A stretch of DNA of 64,000 bases from Bradyrhizobium sp. cir1 (GCF_014198245.1 NZ_JACIHE010000001.1:310001-374000); one strand, 5' to 3'. Counted from the stretch's first letter, positions 8,939 through 17,149 are shown. Notes: generated by a model from the letters alone, not told the origin. Program-made: numbers and translations.

Positions 8939-9913
8939 ATGACCAAAGCCGTCCGTGTGCACAAGGTCGGAGGCCCCGAAGCCCTGGTCTATGAGAGCGT
9001 CGAGGTCCCGGCGCCGGCTACCGGCGAGGTGCGCATCCGTCAGCATGCGGTCGGCCTGAACTTCATCGACGTCTATTACCGAACCGGCCTCTACAAGGCG
9101 CCGGAGCTGCCCTTCATCGCCGGCAACGAGGCCTCGGGCGAGGTGGTTGCGGTCGGTCCGGGCGTCACCAATTTCCACCCCGGCGACCGCGTCGCCTACT
9201 ACCATAACCTCGGCGCCTATACCGGCGAGCGCAACCTCCCCTGGGAGAAGCTGGTCAAGCTGCCCGATCACATCACCCACGAGCAGGGCGCCGTGCTGAT
9301 GCTGAAGGGGCTGACGGTGTGGTATCTCCTGCACAAGACCTTCAAGGTCGAGCCGCACCATCGCGTGCTGATCCATGCCGCGGCCGGCGGCATCGGCCTG
9401 CTCGCCTGCCAATGGGCGAGTGCGCTCGGCGCCCATGTCATCGGCACGGTCGGCTCGCGCGAGAAGGCCGAGCTCGCGGAGGCCAATGGCTGCGACCACG
9501 TCATCCTCTACAACGAGGAAGACTTCGTCGCCCGCGTCAAGCAGATCAGCCGCAACGAGGGCTGCGACGTCGTCTATGACGGCGTCGGCAAGGCGACCTT
9601 CCCGGGCTCGCTGTCCTGCCTGAAGCCGCGCGGCATGTTCGTCTCGTTCGGCAATGCCTCAGGTCCGGTGCCGCCGTTCTCGATCGCCGAGCTCAACACT
9701 CACGGCTCGCTGTTTGCGACCCGGCCGAAGCTCAACGACTATATCGGCACGCGCAAGGAGCTGCTGGAAGGCGCCGACACGCTGTTCGCCGCCGTCATCA
9801 ACGGCAAGCTGCACGTGCCGATCAACCACGCCTATGCGCTGAAGGATGCCGCGAAGGCCCATATCGATCTCGAGAGCCGCAAGACCACGGGCGCGTCGAT
9901 CTTGAAGCCGTAG
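8939..9913 (+). CDS. qor: NADPH:quinone oxidoreductase (MDR superfamily)
   Basis: A 324-aa zinc-less medium-chain dehydrogenase/reductase. It has the GroES-like N-terminal domain ('HAVGLNFIDVYYRTGLY', 'GNEASGEVVAVGPGVTNF') and a Rossmann domain with 'VLIHAAAGGIGLLACQWA', the AAxGGVG-type NADPH motif of quinone oxidoreductases. The closing 'DAAKAHIDLESRKTTGASIL' segment is characteristic of Qor. It probably reduces quinones or alpha,beta-unsaturated carbonyls in the cytosol. ATG 8939 follows a GGAGGTCAGGTG ribosome-binding region. Confidence 0.92.
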   Translation: MTKAVRVHKVGGPEALVYESVEVPAPATGEVRIRQHAVGLNFIDVYYRTGLYKAPELPFIAGNEASGEVVAVGPGVTNFHPGDRVAYYHNLGAYTGERNLPWEKLVKLPDHITHEQGAVLMLKGLTVWYLLHKTFKVEPHHRVLIHAAAGGIGLLACQWASALGAHVIGTVGSREKAELAEANGCDHVILYNEEDFVARVKQISRNEGCDVVYDGVGKATFPGSLSCLKPRGMFVSFGNASGPVPPFSIAELNTHGSLFATRPKLNDYIGTRKELLEGADTLFAAVINGKLHVPINHAYALKDAAKAHIDLESRKTTGASILKP

Positions 9914-9919
9914 ATGGCT

Positions 9920-10020
9920 GTCATTCCGGGGCGGCTCGAAGAGCCGAACCCGGAATCTCGAGATTCTCAGGTGCGCAATTGCGCACCATAGTTCGATGCT
10001 TTGCATCGCCCCGGAATGAC
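9920..10020. repeat. Interspersed palindromic repeat, family 1 copy A
   Basis: A roughly 100-bp element with outer arms 'GTCATTCCGGGGC' and 'GCCCCGGAATGAC' (perfect inverted repeat), an inner 'GAACCCGGAATC' and a central palindrome GGTGCGCAATTGCGCACC. Two more copies occur at 23131-23230 and 53765-53870. It sits between the convergent qor and argD genes, as is typical of these elements. Confidence 0.85.
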
Positions 10021-10038
10021 GAGCGTGCGGATGCGGCC

Positions 10039-11235
10039 TTACGCCACCCGCCGCGCCGCGCCGGCCTTGGTCAAAATCCCGTCGAGACAATCGATCATCT
10101 CGGCGATCTCCGCGCGCGTGACGTTCAGCGCCGGCATGAAGCGCAGGGTGTCGAGCTGCGGCGCGTTCAGCAGCACGCCGGCCTCGAACGCCTGCGCGAC
10201 GATCCCCGGCGCGATCGACAGCTTGAGGTCGAGCGCCAGCAGCAGGCCGCGTCCGCGGACGCCGCCGAGGCCGTGCCGGGCCGAGACCTTCTGCAGTTCG
10301 CTTTCGAGCAACAGGCCTGTCTCAGTGACTGACTTCAGGAAGTCCGGCTTGCTGACCTCCTCCAGCACCGCAAGTCCCGCCGCGCACATGATCGGGTTGC
10401 CGTTGAACGTGCCGCCCTGGTCGCCATGCTCGAAGCAGGAGGCGCGTTCGCTCGCAAGCAGCGCGGCGAGCGGCACGCCGCCGCCGATACCCTTGCCGAG
10501 TGTCATGATGTCAGGCGCGATGCCGGCGTGCTCATGGTGGAAGAGCTTTCCGGTCCGGCCCATGCCGGTCTGGATCTCGTCGAAGATGAGCAGCAGGCCG
10601 TGCGCCTGCGTCAACGCACGCAGCTCGCGCAGGAACTGATCGGTCGCCGGCCACACGCCTGATTCACCCTGGATCGGCTCGAGCATCACAGCCACCGTGT
10701 TGGCGTTGATCAGCTTCTCGACCGAGGCGATGTCGTTGAGCTTCGCCTTCTTGAAGCCTGATACCTTCGGCTCGAACAGCGGCTCGAACGCCTTCTTGCC
10801 CGAGGCCGACATCGTCGCCAGCGTCCGGCCGTGGAAGCCGCCTTCGAAGCTGATGATCTCGAACGCACCGCCCTTGTGCAGGCTGCCATATTTGCGCGCG
10901 AGCTTGATCGCACCCTCGTTGGCTTCCGCGCCCGAGTTGGCGAAAAACACCTGGTCGAAGGCGCTGTTCTCGACCAGCGCCTGCGCCAGCTTGAGGCTCG
11001 GCTCGTTGTAGAACGCCGGGCTCGGTGTGAGCAGCCGCTTGGCCTGCGCGGCGAGCGCGTCGGCGATCGCCGGCGGTGAGTGACCGAGGCAGTTGACGGC
11101 CCAGCCCTGCACGAAATCGAGATAACGCTTGCGGCCGTCGTCCCAGAGGTAGGAGCCGGCGCCGCGGACGAACACGGCCTTGGGCCGTGCGGTGATGTCC
11201 ATCAGCGCGTCATACGGATGGGTGGCGGTGGTCAT
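10039..11235 (-). CDS. argD: Acetylornithine transaminase
   Basis: A 398-aa class-III PLP aminotransferase of arginine biosynthesis, interconverting N-acetylglutamate semialdehyde and N-acetylornithine. Visible are '[19 protein letters not shown]' (PLP phosphate binding), '[17 protein letters not shown]', '[16 protein letters not shown]' with the cofactor Asp, and the Schiff-base lysine near residue 248 in '[16 protein letters not shown]'. ATG 11235 is chosen because an AGAGGAG ribosome-binding site lies 5-7 bases upstream. The reading frame stays open to 11370, but that stretch contains the hairpin described below. Some family members also act as ornithine or succinyldiaminopimelate aminotransferases. 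Expression is probably controlled by the upstream attenuator-like leader. Confidence 0.93.
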   Translation of the reverse strand: MTTATHPYDALMDITARPKAVFVRGAGSYLWDDGRKRYLDFVQGWAVNCLGHSPPAIADALAAQAKRLLTPSPAFYNEPSLKLAQALVENSAFDQVFFANSGAEANEGAIKLARKYGSLHKGGAFEIISFEGGFHGRTLATMSASGKKAFEPLFEPKVSGFKKAKLNDIASVEKLINANTVAVMLEPIQGESGVWPATDQFLRELRALTQAHGLLLIFDEIQTGMGRTGKLFHHEHAGIAPDIMTLGKGIGGGVPLAALLASERASCFEHGDQGGTFNGNPIMCAAGLAVLEEVSKPDFLKSVTETGLLLESELQKVSARHGLGGVRGRGLLLALDLKLSIAPGIVAQAFEAGVLLNAPQLDTLRFMPALNVTRAEIAEMIDCLDGILTKAGAARRVA

Positions 11236-11271
11236 GTCGAACTCCTCTGGAGGCGGGTGAAAAAAGGACGC

Positions 11272-11310
11272 AAAAAGCAAGAAGGCCGCACTTTGCGGGT
11301 GCGGCCTTCT
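11272..11310 (-). terminator. Attenuator-type terminator hairpin in the argD leader
   Basis: On the minus strand, arms 'GAAGGCCGCAC' and 'GTGCGGCCTTC' (11 perfect pairs, 12 counting the flanking A-T) enclose a seven-base loop. The tail is TTGCTTTTTGCG, with a further T6 run 15 bases on. It lies 37 bp upstream of argD and 26 bp downstream of an Arg-rich short ORF. No gene ends nearby on this strand (the previous one stops at 11502), so it is better explained as a regulated leader terminator than as the end of an upstream gene. Confidence 0.75.
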
Positions 11311-11335
11311 CGAAAACTGGCTGAATTCTAGTGCT

Positions 11336-11425
11336 TCAGCGGCGTCGTCGGACATGGCGCAACCCATCATCGTCGCGGGTGCGACGACGGAAAGCTGCGC
11401 GGCGTTGGGTCCGAGAGTTGATCAT
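11336..11425 (-). CDS. Arginine-rich leader peptide of argD (putative)
   Basis: An ATG at 11425 opens a 29-codon frame ending with TGA at 11336. Arginine occupies positions 5, 8, 9, 13, 14, 15, 17, 23, 26, 27, 28 and 29: 12 of 29 residues, including runs of three (CGT CGT CGC) and four (CGA CGA CGC CGC). The frame ends 26 bp before the terminator hairpin that precedes argD. A TTGACA hexamer lies 33 bp upstream. A ribosome slowed at codons 13-17 would cover a segment that otherwise pairs with the next one. This is the layout of trp/his-type leader peptides, here with arginine. High-GC DNA favours Arg codons by chance, so the gene remains a prediction. Confidence 0.6.
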   Translation of the reverse strand: MINSRTQRRAAFRRRTRDDDGLRHVRRRR

Positions 11426-11433
11426 GGGGCGCG

Positions 11434-11463
11434 TCCGTACAGCCGAATGGCAGGACTTGTCAA
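11434..11463 (-). promoter_or_regulatory. Possible promoter of the argD leader
   Basis: A perfect -35 hexamer TTGACA (11463-11458) is followed at 17-18 bp by a weak -10 (GTACGG/TACGGA). Transcription would begin within a few bases of the leader-peptide ATG, making that ORF nearly leaderless. It lies just after the stop of the upstream Mpo1-like gene. The poor -10 keeps confidence low. Confidence 0.35.
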
Positions 11464-11501
11464 GCGGCCGTTTTGCAGGATTCCCGCCGGGCGTACATCG
11501 G

Positions 11502-12143
11502 TCAGGTCAGGTGCGCCGCTTCTTCGGCGTCCTCGTTGCCCCAATCCGCAACCGCAATGGCGCTGTCGATGAGCTCGCCGCGCATCAGCTTGAGCGGCGA
11601 ATTCCAGTACAGCGCGATGTTGTGGAAGGGGTCGGTCAGCACTTTGAACACCCAGACGAGTCCGGTCGTGACGTCGCGCGTTGCGAAGAGCTGGAGCATG
11701 CGGGCAAGCCCGCCAGCGATCCCGATCGCGAGCCAGAGCGCGCCGACATGGCGAATGAAGTCGTAGTGGCCTGCGGGAAGATCGAACAGCCCGAACAGCG
11801 TCGGAAAGACGTAGAGCACAATCGGCGCGCTGCCCCAGACCAGAAGCAGGATGATCTTGCGGGTCTGGTTATAGCCGACCTTCACCGCTTCCTTGTAGTC
11901 GTTGCTGACGTCGTTGACGGCGTCATAGCCGTTCGGCTCGAAGAAGAAGTGCCCGGTCTGTCGCGTCAGCATGGCGAGCCAGCCGACGAGACCCGCAAGG
12001 GCAGGGTCTTTGAACAGCAGCGCATAGCAGCCGAGAAAGATCACGGCGCTGACGAGGTGCAGCGTCTGGTTGACGGTGCTCTGGTGGTAGAAGCGGTAAT
12101 CGTCGAAGCGCTGCGTGCGCAGCATGTCTGAGAGGCGGCTCAT
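11502..12143 (-). CDS. Mpo1/DUF962-like membrane protein
   Basis: About 213 residues with four or five hydrophobic helices. An N-terminal 'DDYRFYHQSTVNQTLHLVSA' and a later 'TRQTGHFFFEPNGYDAVN' place conserved His residues at helix ends, resembling Mpo1/YGL010w (DUF962) proteins, which are iron-dependent 2-hydroxy fatty acid dioxygenases of alpha-oxidation. Here the first His motif and the GHxxxE-type second motif are visible, but similarity is judged by eye. A TTG at 12146 precedes; the ATG at 12143, with GAGG nine bases upstream, is preferred. The gene stands alone, upstream of the argD leader. Confidence 0.5.
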   Translation of the reverse strand: MSRLSDMLRTQRFDDYRFYHQSTVNQTLHLVSAVIFLGCYALLFKDPALAGLVGWLAMLTRQTGHFFFEPNGYDAVNDVSNDYKEAVKVGYNQTRKIILLLVWGSAPIVLYVFPTLFGLFDLPAGHYDFIRHVGALWLAIGIAGGLARMLQLFATRDVTTGLVWVFKVLTDPFHNIALYWNSPLKLMRGELIDSAIAVADWGNEDAEEAAHLT

Positions 12144-12258
12144 CAAAAATCCTCGCTCGCGTTGAAAGGCGCGCGAGAATTAGGACGAGTCCGTGACCCC
12201 TGCGTGAATGCACTATAGTGTCACATTGCATGCGCGCGCAGAGCGGCGCGAGAGGATT

Positions 12259-12668
12259 ACTCGACACCGTAATGCGCGAATACATCGGCAATGCCGGCAT
12301 TGATCGCTTTCGCCGCCGCGATGTCGCGCTCGGCTCCCTCGTTGTCGCCCTTCTTCCGCTTCGCCAGCCCGCGGCCGTAAAGTGAACTGTCGAACTGCGG
12401 CCTTGCGTTCAGCGCTGCGTCATAGTCGGCAATCGCCGCATCGAGATTACCGAGCTTGGAGCGACCTGGCGAAATCGGCCAGCGCGGTCACGATAGACGC
12501 GAGCACGGTTGCCATAGGCCGGTCATCGATCTTGCTGGTGCCGAAGCACCATTGCCGCGCCTGCGCGGGCGATGGGGATTGTGCCGCGGCGGGAAGCGCA
12601 AGCAGGATCAATGCTGTGCCAATCGCGTACAGCCCGGCCCCGACACCAACCTTTTGATTGTATTTCAT
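12259..12668 (-). pseudogene. Broken TPR-repeat secreted protein
   Basis: From ATG 12668 the frame encodes a signal peptide (MKYNQKVGVGAGLYAIGTAL ... LPAAAQ) and a short 'PAQARQWCFG' mature start, then loses sense and stops at 12447-12449. In another frame, from about 12455 down to the TAA at 12259, lies a clear TPR C-terminus: 'LGNLDAAIADYDAALNARPQ', 'SLYGRGLAKRKKGDNEGAER', 'DIAAAKAINAGIADVFAHYG'. The two parts are the ends of one secreted TPR protein. The expected middle TPRs are missing and the frame is shifted, which indicates an internal deletion. Confidence 0.75.
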
Positions 12669-12744
12669 CGATCGCCGCGTAGAAACCATTGAGCCTCTAG
12701 CGCGTTTGTGATCAACGGACGCCAATTGGTTCGAACCGAACGCG

Positions 12745-13740
12745 ATGCGGTTCAGACCAAGGGAGACGGGACCAACCAGACAGTTTTCAGCCTTGTCCGA
12801 TACCCCTTACCCGATCGACCTCGACAGCATTCGCGGCGCGTTTCCGCCGGGCATCGAAGCGCCGCCGCTGCTGGTCGACTTTGCCGCCTGGCTCAAGGGT
12901 CGCCCCTGGGGCAGCGTCGGCTGCTTCTCCTTGCAGGGCCAGTTCTCCGATTCCGCGCCGATCGTCGACGGCAGTCCGTTGCGCGACAGGTTTTCGCTGT
13001 TCATGCGCCTGCCTGACGGCTCGGCCGTCGGCGGCTGGTATGGCGCCGGTCTCGACCGCGACAACCCGCCGATCGTCGGACTGGGATCGGAAGGCGATTA
13101 CGAGCTGCTCGCGCCGAGCCTCGACGGGCTGCTCGCCAAACTGACGTCGCAACAATTCGACAAGGCCTGGAGCGATCTCAAGCCGCACGAGGAGGTCGAG
13201 TGCCAGACGGGCGAGCTCGCGCAATGGCTCGCCGGCCGGCCGATCGGCGAGACGGCTGCGCCGGAAGACGGCGTGTTGGAGCTGCCCGACTTCCGCGGCT
13301 TCGTGGAGAAATGGAGCCGGGATCGCGAAGACTATTGGGCCAACCACCGGCTGATGGCCGAACTCGGCTGGCGGCTTGCCGCCCATCTGCCCAAGGGCAA
13401 GAAACCCTGGGACAGGACGCGTTTCGAGATCGCGATATCGGGTACCCAATACCAGGCCCGCGTGCTGACGCGCGGACCGCAGCCGTTCGAGGAAGCAGGC
13501 TCGATCGAATCCCTGCTGCGCGATCTGCGCGAGGAGATGCGTCGCGCGCAGCCCGAGCTGGGCCTGTGGTACGTGATGAATTTCGGGCTCTATGCCGACG
13601 GCCGCATCATGCCGAGCTTCGAGTACGACGTGCGCCCGACCATCGACGGCGAGCCGGCGAAGCTGTCCGAGGCGAGGGCCGATCTCGCCCGTGCACCGCG
13701 CCCCGAGCGCTGGGTGCCGAAATGGCTGGCGGCATCCTGA
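12745..13740 (+). CDS. Hypothetical protein, SMI1/YezG-like two-part architecture
   Basis: A 331-aa soluble acidic protein without signal peptide. The first half includes 'LFMRLPDGSAVGGWYGAGLD' and 'IVGLGSEGDYELLAPSLDGL', reminiscent of SMI1/KNR4-type (SUKH) domains. The second half, 'GTQYQARVLTRGPQPFEEAG' to 'LWYVMNFGLYADGRIMPSFE', resembles the DUF600/YezG immunity fold. Both folds are common in toxin-immunity proteins, but no toxin gene is nearby, so this is only a structural hint. An in-frame TTG at 12793 is an alternative start, and no strong ribosome-binding site favours either. Confidence 0.6.
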   Translation: MRFRPRETGPTRQFSALSDTPYPIDLDSIRGAFPPGIEAPPLLVDFAAWLKGRPWGSVGCFSLQGQFSDSAPIVDGSPLRDRFSLFMRLPDGSAVGGWYGAGLDRDNPPIVGLGSEGDYELLAPSLDGLLAKLTSQQFDKAWSDLKPHEEVECQTGELAQWLAGRPIGETAAPEDGVLELPDFRGFVEKWSRDREDYWANHRLMAELGWRLAAHLPKGKKPWDRTRFEIAISGTQYQARVLTRGPQPFEEAGSIESLLRDLREEMRRAQPELGLWYVMNFGLYADGRIMPSFEYDVRPTIDGEPAKLSEARADLARAPRPERWVPKWLAAS

Positions 13741-13768
13741 AGCTCGGAATCCGCGATGCTGCCGCCCG

Positions 13769-13802
13769 GACGGCGCGCCGAAATCTTCTGCTGTCGTGCC
13801 AT
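13769..13802 (-). pseudogene. Fragment matching part of rimO
   Basis: 34 bp on the minus strand match rimO codons for [11 protein letters not shown] at 15026-15059 with four mismatches. No rimO similarity is seen on either side. It lies between the SMI1/YezG-like gene and merR, on the far side of the merR cassette from the intact rimO. It is probably a scar of duplication or rearrangement. Confidence 0.45.
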
Positions 13803-13837
13803 CTTGGCGTCGCGGGAACGGCACCTTCGACCCCCCC

Positions 13838-13869
13838 CTTGACTTAGAGTGCGCTCGAAGGGGTATCTG
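13838..13869 (+). promoter_or_regulatory. MerR-type promoter/operator
   Basis: A -35 TTGACT (13839-13844) and -10 TATCTG (13864-13869) are separated by 19 bp, the overlong spacer typical of MerR-controlled promoters. The spacer carries an imperfect inverted repeat (CTTGACTTAGAG / CGCTCGAAG). It lies 30 bp upstream of the merR start, so autoregulation and control of the overlapping downstream gene are expected. Confidence 0.75.
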
Positions 13870-13898
13870 TACGTGCGTCAGTACGAGAACGGGCACAC

Positions 13899-14330
13899 AT
13901 GAAGATCGGCGACCTCGCAAAACGAACCGGCCTGTCGACTCACACGTTGCGTTATTATGAGCGCATCGGGCTGCTGCCATACGCAGACCGGGATCGTTCC
14001 GGCCAGCGTGACTTTGACGCATCGATCCTCAGATGGATCGAATTCCTCGGTCGGCTCAAGACCACGGGAATGCCGATCCGGGATATGTTGCGTTATGCGG
14101 CGCTTCGTGATGAAGGCGAAGCCACCGGGCCAGCCCGGCGGCAGATGCTGGAAATCCACCGGGAACAGGTTCGCACGCAGATTGCCGAACTCCAGGAATG
14201 CCTGCTCGTCCTTGATACCAAGATCGCCGGCTATGCCGGCGGCGAACAGAGGACGAAGGAAAATGACGCACGCCCAAACACAAGCCGAAAGCCGCTTCGA
14301 TCGCGGCCAGCGGGCCCTGTCACGCATTGA
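13899..14330 (+). CDS. MerR family transcriptional regulator
   Basis: A 143-aa protein with the MerR winged helix-turn-helix at its N-terminus: 'MKIGDLAKRTGLSTHTLRYY' and 'ERIGLLPYADRDRSGQRDFD'. A long dimerisation helix follows ('RRQMLEIHREQVRTQIAELQ'). The C-terminal effector region is short and lacks the paired cysteines of metal sensors, so an organic or redox-independent signal is likely. The downstream carboxymuconolactone-decarboxylase-like gene overlaps its 3' end by 68 bp in another frame, and the promoter upstream is of MerR type. Confidence 0.92.
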   Translation: MKIGDLAKRTGLSTHTLRYYERIGLLPYADRDRSGQRDFDASILRWIEFLGRLKTTGMPIRDMLRYAALRDEGEATGPARRQMLEIHREQVRTQIAELQECLLVLDTKIAGYAGGEQRTKENDARPNTSRKPLRSRPAGPVTH

Positions 14331-14682
14331 CGGCAGAGCCGGCGAAAATGTCGTCGCCTCACTCGCCGACATCGCTCCGGATTTCGCACGATACGTGATC
14401 GAGTTTCCCTTCGGCGACATTTACAGCCGCCCAGACCTCGGCCTGCGCGATCGAGAGATCGCGACGATCGCCGCACTGACGGCGCTCGGAAATGCCGCGC
14501 CTCAGCTCAAAGTGCATATCGAGGCGGGTCTGAACGTCGGGCTGTCTCGCGACGAGATCGTGGAGATCATCATGCAGATGGCCGTCTATGCGGGCTTCCC
14601 GGCGGCGGTGAACGGGCTGTTCGCAGCCAAGGAGGTGTTTTCCGCGCATGACGGACGGCGGGTGTCGGGAGAAGCGACATGA
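14263..14682 (+). CDS. Carboxymuconolactone decarboxylase family protein
   Basis: A 139-aa all-helical protein. The CMD/AhpD-type core is seen in 'PDFARYVIEFPFGDIYSRPD', 'LGLRDREIATIAALTALGNA' and 'LKVHIEAGLNVGLSRDEIVE'. The AhpD CxxC redox pair is absent, pointing to the non-redox CMD subgroup (decarboxylase-like) rather than alkylhydroperoxidase. ATG 14263 follows AAGGAA and lies inside the 3' end of merR, so expression is coupled to the regulator. MerR-CMD pairs often respond to small organic compounds; the substrate is unknown. Confidence 0.88.
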   Translation: MTHAQTQAESRFDRGQRALSRIDGRAGENVVASLADIAPDFARYVIEFPFGDIYSRPDLGLRDREIATIAALTALGNAAPQLKVHIEAGLNVGLSRDEIVEIIMQMAVYAGFPAAVNGLFAAKEVFSAHDGRRVSGEAT

Positions 14683-14709
14683 TGAACTTGCTCCAAGCAT
14701 GCAGCCGGG

Positions 14710-14775
14710 CCGTCGTCCTTCGAGGCTCACTCTACGGCGCGGTTGCGTCGCAGAGCGAGCACCTCAGGATGACGG
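14710..14775. repeat. Interspersed repeat, family 2
   Basis: A short element bounded by 'CCGTCGTCCTTCGAGGCTC' and 'GAGCACCTCAGGATGACGG', whose ends are roughly inverted. I recognise the form as a common intergenic repeat of Bradyrhizobium genomes. It occupies the space between the CMD gene and rimO. Confidence 0.55.
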
Positions 14776-14816
14776 TGATGGAGCTATCATCGCTACGCTT
14801 GCAATGACGGAGTGCT

Positions 14817-16136
14817 TCAGAACCCCGCGACGCTGCCGTGCAGATCGTACGCGTCGGCGCGCTCGATCTTCGCGGTGACGATCTCGCCGACGCGCAAGGG
14901 GCGGCGGCTCGTCAGATAAACCGCGCCGTCGATCTCCGGCGCATCGGCTTTCGAGCGGCCCTTTGCCACCGTCGGGCCGACCTCGTCGATGATGATCTGC
15001 TGGCGCGTGCCGACCTTGCGCTTCAGCCGGCGCGCCGAGATCTTCTGCTGGCGGGCCATCAGCGCGTTGTAGCGCTCCTGCTTGACCTCTTCCGGCACGG
15101 GATTCTCGATCGCGTTCGACGTCGCGCCGGCGACCGGTTCGTATTTGAAGCAGCCGACGCGGTCGATCTCGGCCTCATCGAGCCAGTCGAGCAGATAGGC
15201 GAAGTCGGCATCGGTCTCGCCGGGGAAACCGACGATGAAGGTCGAGCGCAGGGCCAGATCGGGACATTCCTCGCGCCAGCGCTTGATCCGCGCCAGCGTC
15301 TTGTCCTGCGCCGCCGGACGCTTCATCGCCTTCAGCACTTCGGGGCTCGCATGCTGGAACGGGATGTCGAGATAGGGCAGCACCGTGCCTTGCGTCATCA
15401 GCGCGATGACCTCGTCGACATGCGGGTAGGGGTAGACATATTGCAGGCGGACCCAGGCCCCGAGTTCGCCGAGCTCGCGCGCGAGATCGAGGAATTTGGC
15501 GCGGACCTGGCGGTCCTTCCACGGGCTCTCGGCGTATTTGAGATCGACGCCATAGGCCGAGGTGTCCTGCGAGATTACCAGCAGCTCTTTCACGCCGGCG
15601 CCGACCAGGCGCTCGGCCTCGCGCAGCACGTCGTTGGCCGGGCGCGAGACGAGGTCGCCGCGCAGTTTCGGGATGATGCAGAAGGTGCAGCGGTTGTTGC
15701 AGCCTTCGGAGATCTTCAAATAGGCGTAGTGGCGCGGCGTCAGCTTGATGCCCTGCGGCGGCACCAGGTCGAGATGCGGATTGTGCGCCGGCGGCAGCGC
15801 GCGATGCACGGCGTCGAGCACGCTCTCATATTGCTGCGGACCGGTGATGGAGAGCACGCCGGGATAGGCCTGCTCGATCTGCTCGGGTTCCGCACCCATG
15901 CAGCCCGTCACGATGACCTTGCCGTTCTCGGCCATGGCCTCGCCGATCGCCGACAGCGATTCCTGCTTGGCGCTGTCGAGGAAGCCGCAGGTGTTGACGA
16001 TGACGATGTCGGCCCCGTCATGCTTGCGGGCGAGCTCGTAGCCCTCCGCGCGCAGGCGCGTGATGATGCGCTCGGAATCCACCAGTGCCTTGGGACACCC
16101 GAGTGACGTGAATGATATGCGCGGCGCTCTGTCCAT
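14817..16136 (-). CDS. rimO: Ribosomal protein S12 methylthiotransferase RimO
   Basis: A 439-aa radical-SAM enzyme that methylthiolates Asp89 of ribosomal protein S12. The N-terminal UPF0004 domain has the auxiliary cluster cysteines at 14, 50 and 79. The radical-SAM motif CxxxCxxC is Cys146, Cys150 and Cys153 in '[18 protein letters not shown]'. The C-terminal TRAM domain runs to '[14 protein letters not shown]'. '[13 protein letters not shown]'-like wording near the start, '[17 protein letters not shown]', separates RimO from MiaB. Length is normal and the gene appears monocistronic. Confidence 0.95.
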   Translation of the reverse strand: MDRAPRISFTSLGCPKALVDSERIITRLRAEGYELARKHDGADIVIVNTCGFLDSAKQESLSAIGEAMAENGKVIVTGCMGAEPEQIEQAYPGVLSITGPQQYESVLDAVHRALPPAHNPHLDLVPPQGIKLTPRHYAYLKISEGCNNRCTFCIIPKLRGDLVSRPANDVLREAERLVGAGVKELLVISQDTSAYGVDLKYAESPWKDRQVRAKFLDLARELGELGAWVRLQYVYPYPHVDEVIALMTQGTVLPYLDIPFQHASPEVLKAMKRPAAQDKTLARIKRWREECPDLALRSTFIVGFPGETDADFAYLLDWLDEAEIDRVGCFKYEPVAGATSNAIENPVPEEVKQERYNALMARQQKISARRLKRKVGTRQQIIIDEVGPTVAKGRSKADAPEIDGAVYLTSRRPLRVGEIVTAKIERADAYDLHGSVAGF

Positions 16137-16348
16137 GTAATCGCCTGGAGGTCTACATCTGAATTGTCAGGATTTGCGGCCCAAGTAATTGAACCCATGA
16201 AAAAATTCAACAACTAACGTATGCGGTGCGGTGCTGAAGCGGAAGCTGGTTCCGATCGAGCGTGCTGAGGAACCGAGAGGAATCGCGCCAAACACGCACT
16301 TTTTAGTTGCTATTCTGTTTCTTGCTTAGTCCACGGAGCTTTACTGCG

Positions 16349-16912
16349 ATGCGCCGTTTCATCTTCGGCCTGGCCTTCGTTACCGTTTCCTGCGGCGCGA
16401 TGTTTCCGGCGAAGGCCGAAGTCGACAAGATCATCCATGTCTGCGATCGGCAAGAACGAATGTGTCCGGAATTCAGGCCACGCGTGAAGGCGCCCGATGG
16501 GTGGACGAGGGACGAGGCCGCGAGTCTCAAGTACCTCGCCTCGATGTTCGTGCCCAACGGGAAGAGGTTCGGCAACGCCGAAGTGATCATCTATGCCGAA
16601 GGCCGCTACAATAAGGATCGGACCGAATTGGTCCAATGGGTCGCATCCAGCGATCGGGATTGGGCGACGACATCCGGCAAGAACGCCAAGATCACCACGC
16701 TTCCCTCGGTCAACCCGAAGGTCATCATCAACCGCTACGACAATCCGTCCCTGAAGGACCAGCCGATCGAAGTGATCGCGCATTACGTTGATGTCGACAA
16801 GGACGGCAATTCCTACGTCGTGCGGCTGGCGGTCTCCGGCAAGAACGAGAGGGCGGTGTTGGCCGCCGTGCCACTTCTCGACAAGATGATCGTTGGCGCG
16901 AAGATTCCGTGA
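16349..16912 (+). CDS. Secreted hypothetical protein
   Basis: From ATG 16349, 187 residues with a signal peptide (MRRFIFGLAFVTVSCGAMFP, then AKAEVDK). The mature part has two cysteines early ('HVCDRQERMCPEFRP'), probably disulphide-bonded, and a compact alpha/beta pattern with 'VPNGKRFGNAEVIIYAEGRY' and 'YVDVDKDGNSYVVRLAVSGK'. No family is recognised; a periplasmic location is likely. A hairpin terminator follows. Confidence 0.7.
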   Translation: MRRFIFGLAFVTVSCGAMFPAKAEVDKIIHVCDRQERMCPEFRPRVKAPDGWTRDEAASLKYLASMFVPNGKRFGNAEVIIYAEGRYNKDRTELVQWVASSDRDWATTSGKNAKITTLPSVNPKVIINRYDNPSLKDQPIEVIAHYVDVDKDGNSYVVRLAVSGKNERAVLAAVPLLDKMIVGAKIP

Positions 16913-16925
16913 TGGCACAAGCCCA

Positions 16926-16950
16926 GCCGCCGTCGGGCGGCAGTCTTCTT
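16926..16950 (+). terminator. Probable terminator after the secreted hypothetical gene
   Basis: GCCGCC-GTCG-GGCGGC hairpin 13 bp after the stop codon, followed by the moderately T-rich AGTCTTCTTG. Confidence 0.6.
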
Positions 16951-17149
16951 GTGGGAGTGGGCGGGTCAAAAGTTTACATCAGTTGTCTCAGGCACCCCAG
17001 CGACACGAAGCTGACCTTGGGCGCAGCCGTCTGATCCATGTCTGATCTGCCTGATTGACCGGCCTGAGCTAGTCCCAATTGCCCATAATTACAACCCTTT
17101 GCATGGCCTGCGGGCGTGCTATGGATGAATCAGCTGCCGTGAGTGAGCC

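Noticed and set aside
11236..11370. In-frame 45-residue N-terminal extension of ArgD
   Set aside because: It would run through a 12-bp terminator-like hairpin, lacks a ribosome-binding site and is not present in the family; the ATG at 11235 has a strong site.
17100..17149. Sigma-54 promoter before nasT
   Set aside because: The best GG/GC pair is spaced by 11 instead of 10 bases and flanking consensus is poor.
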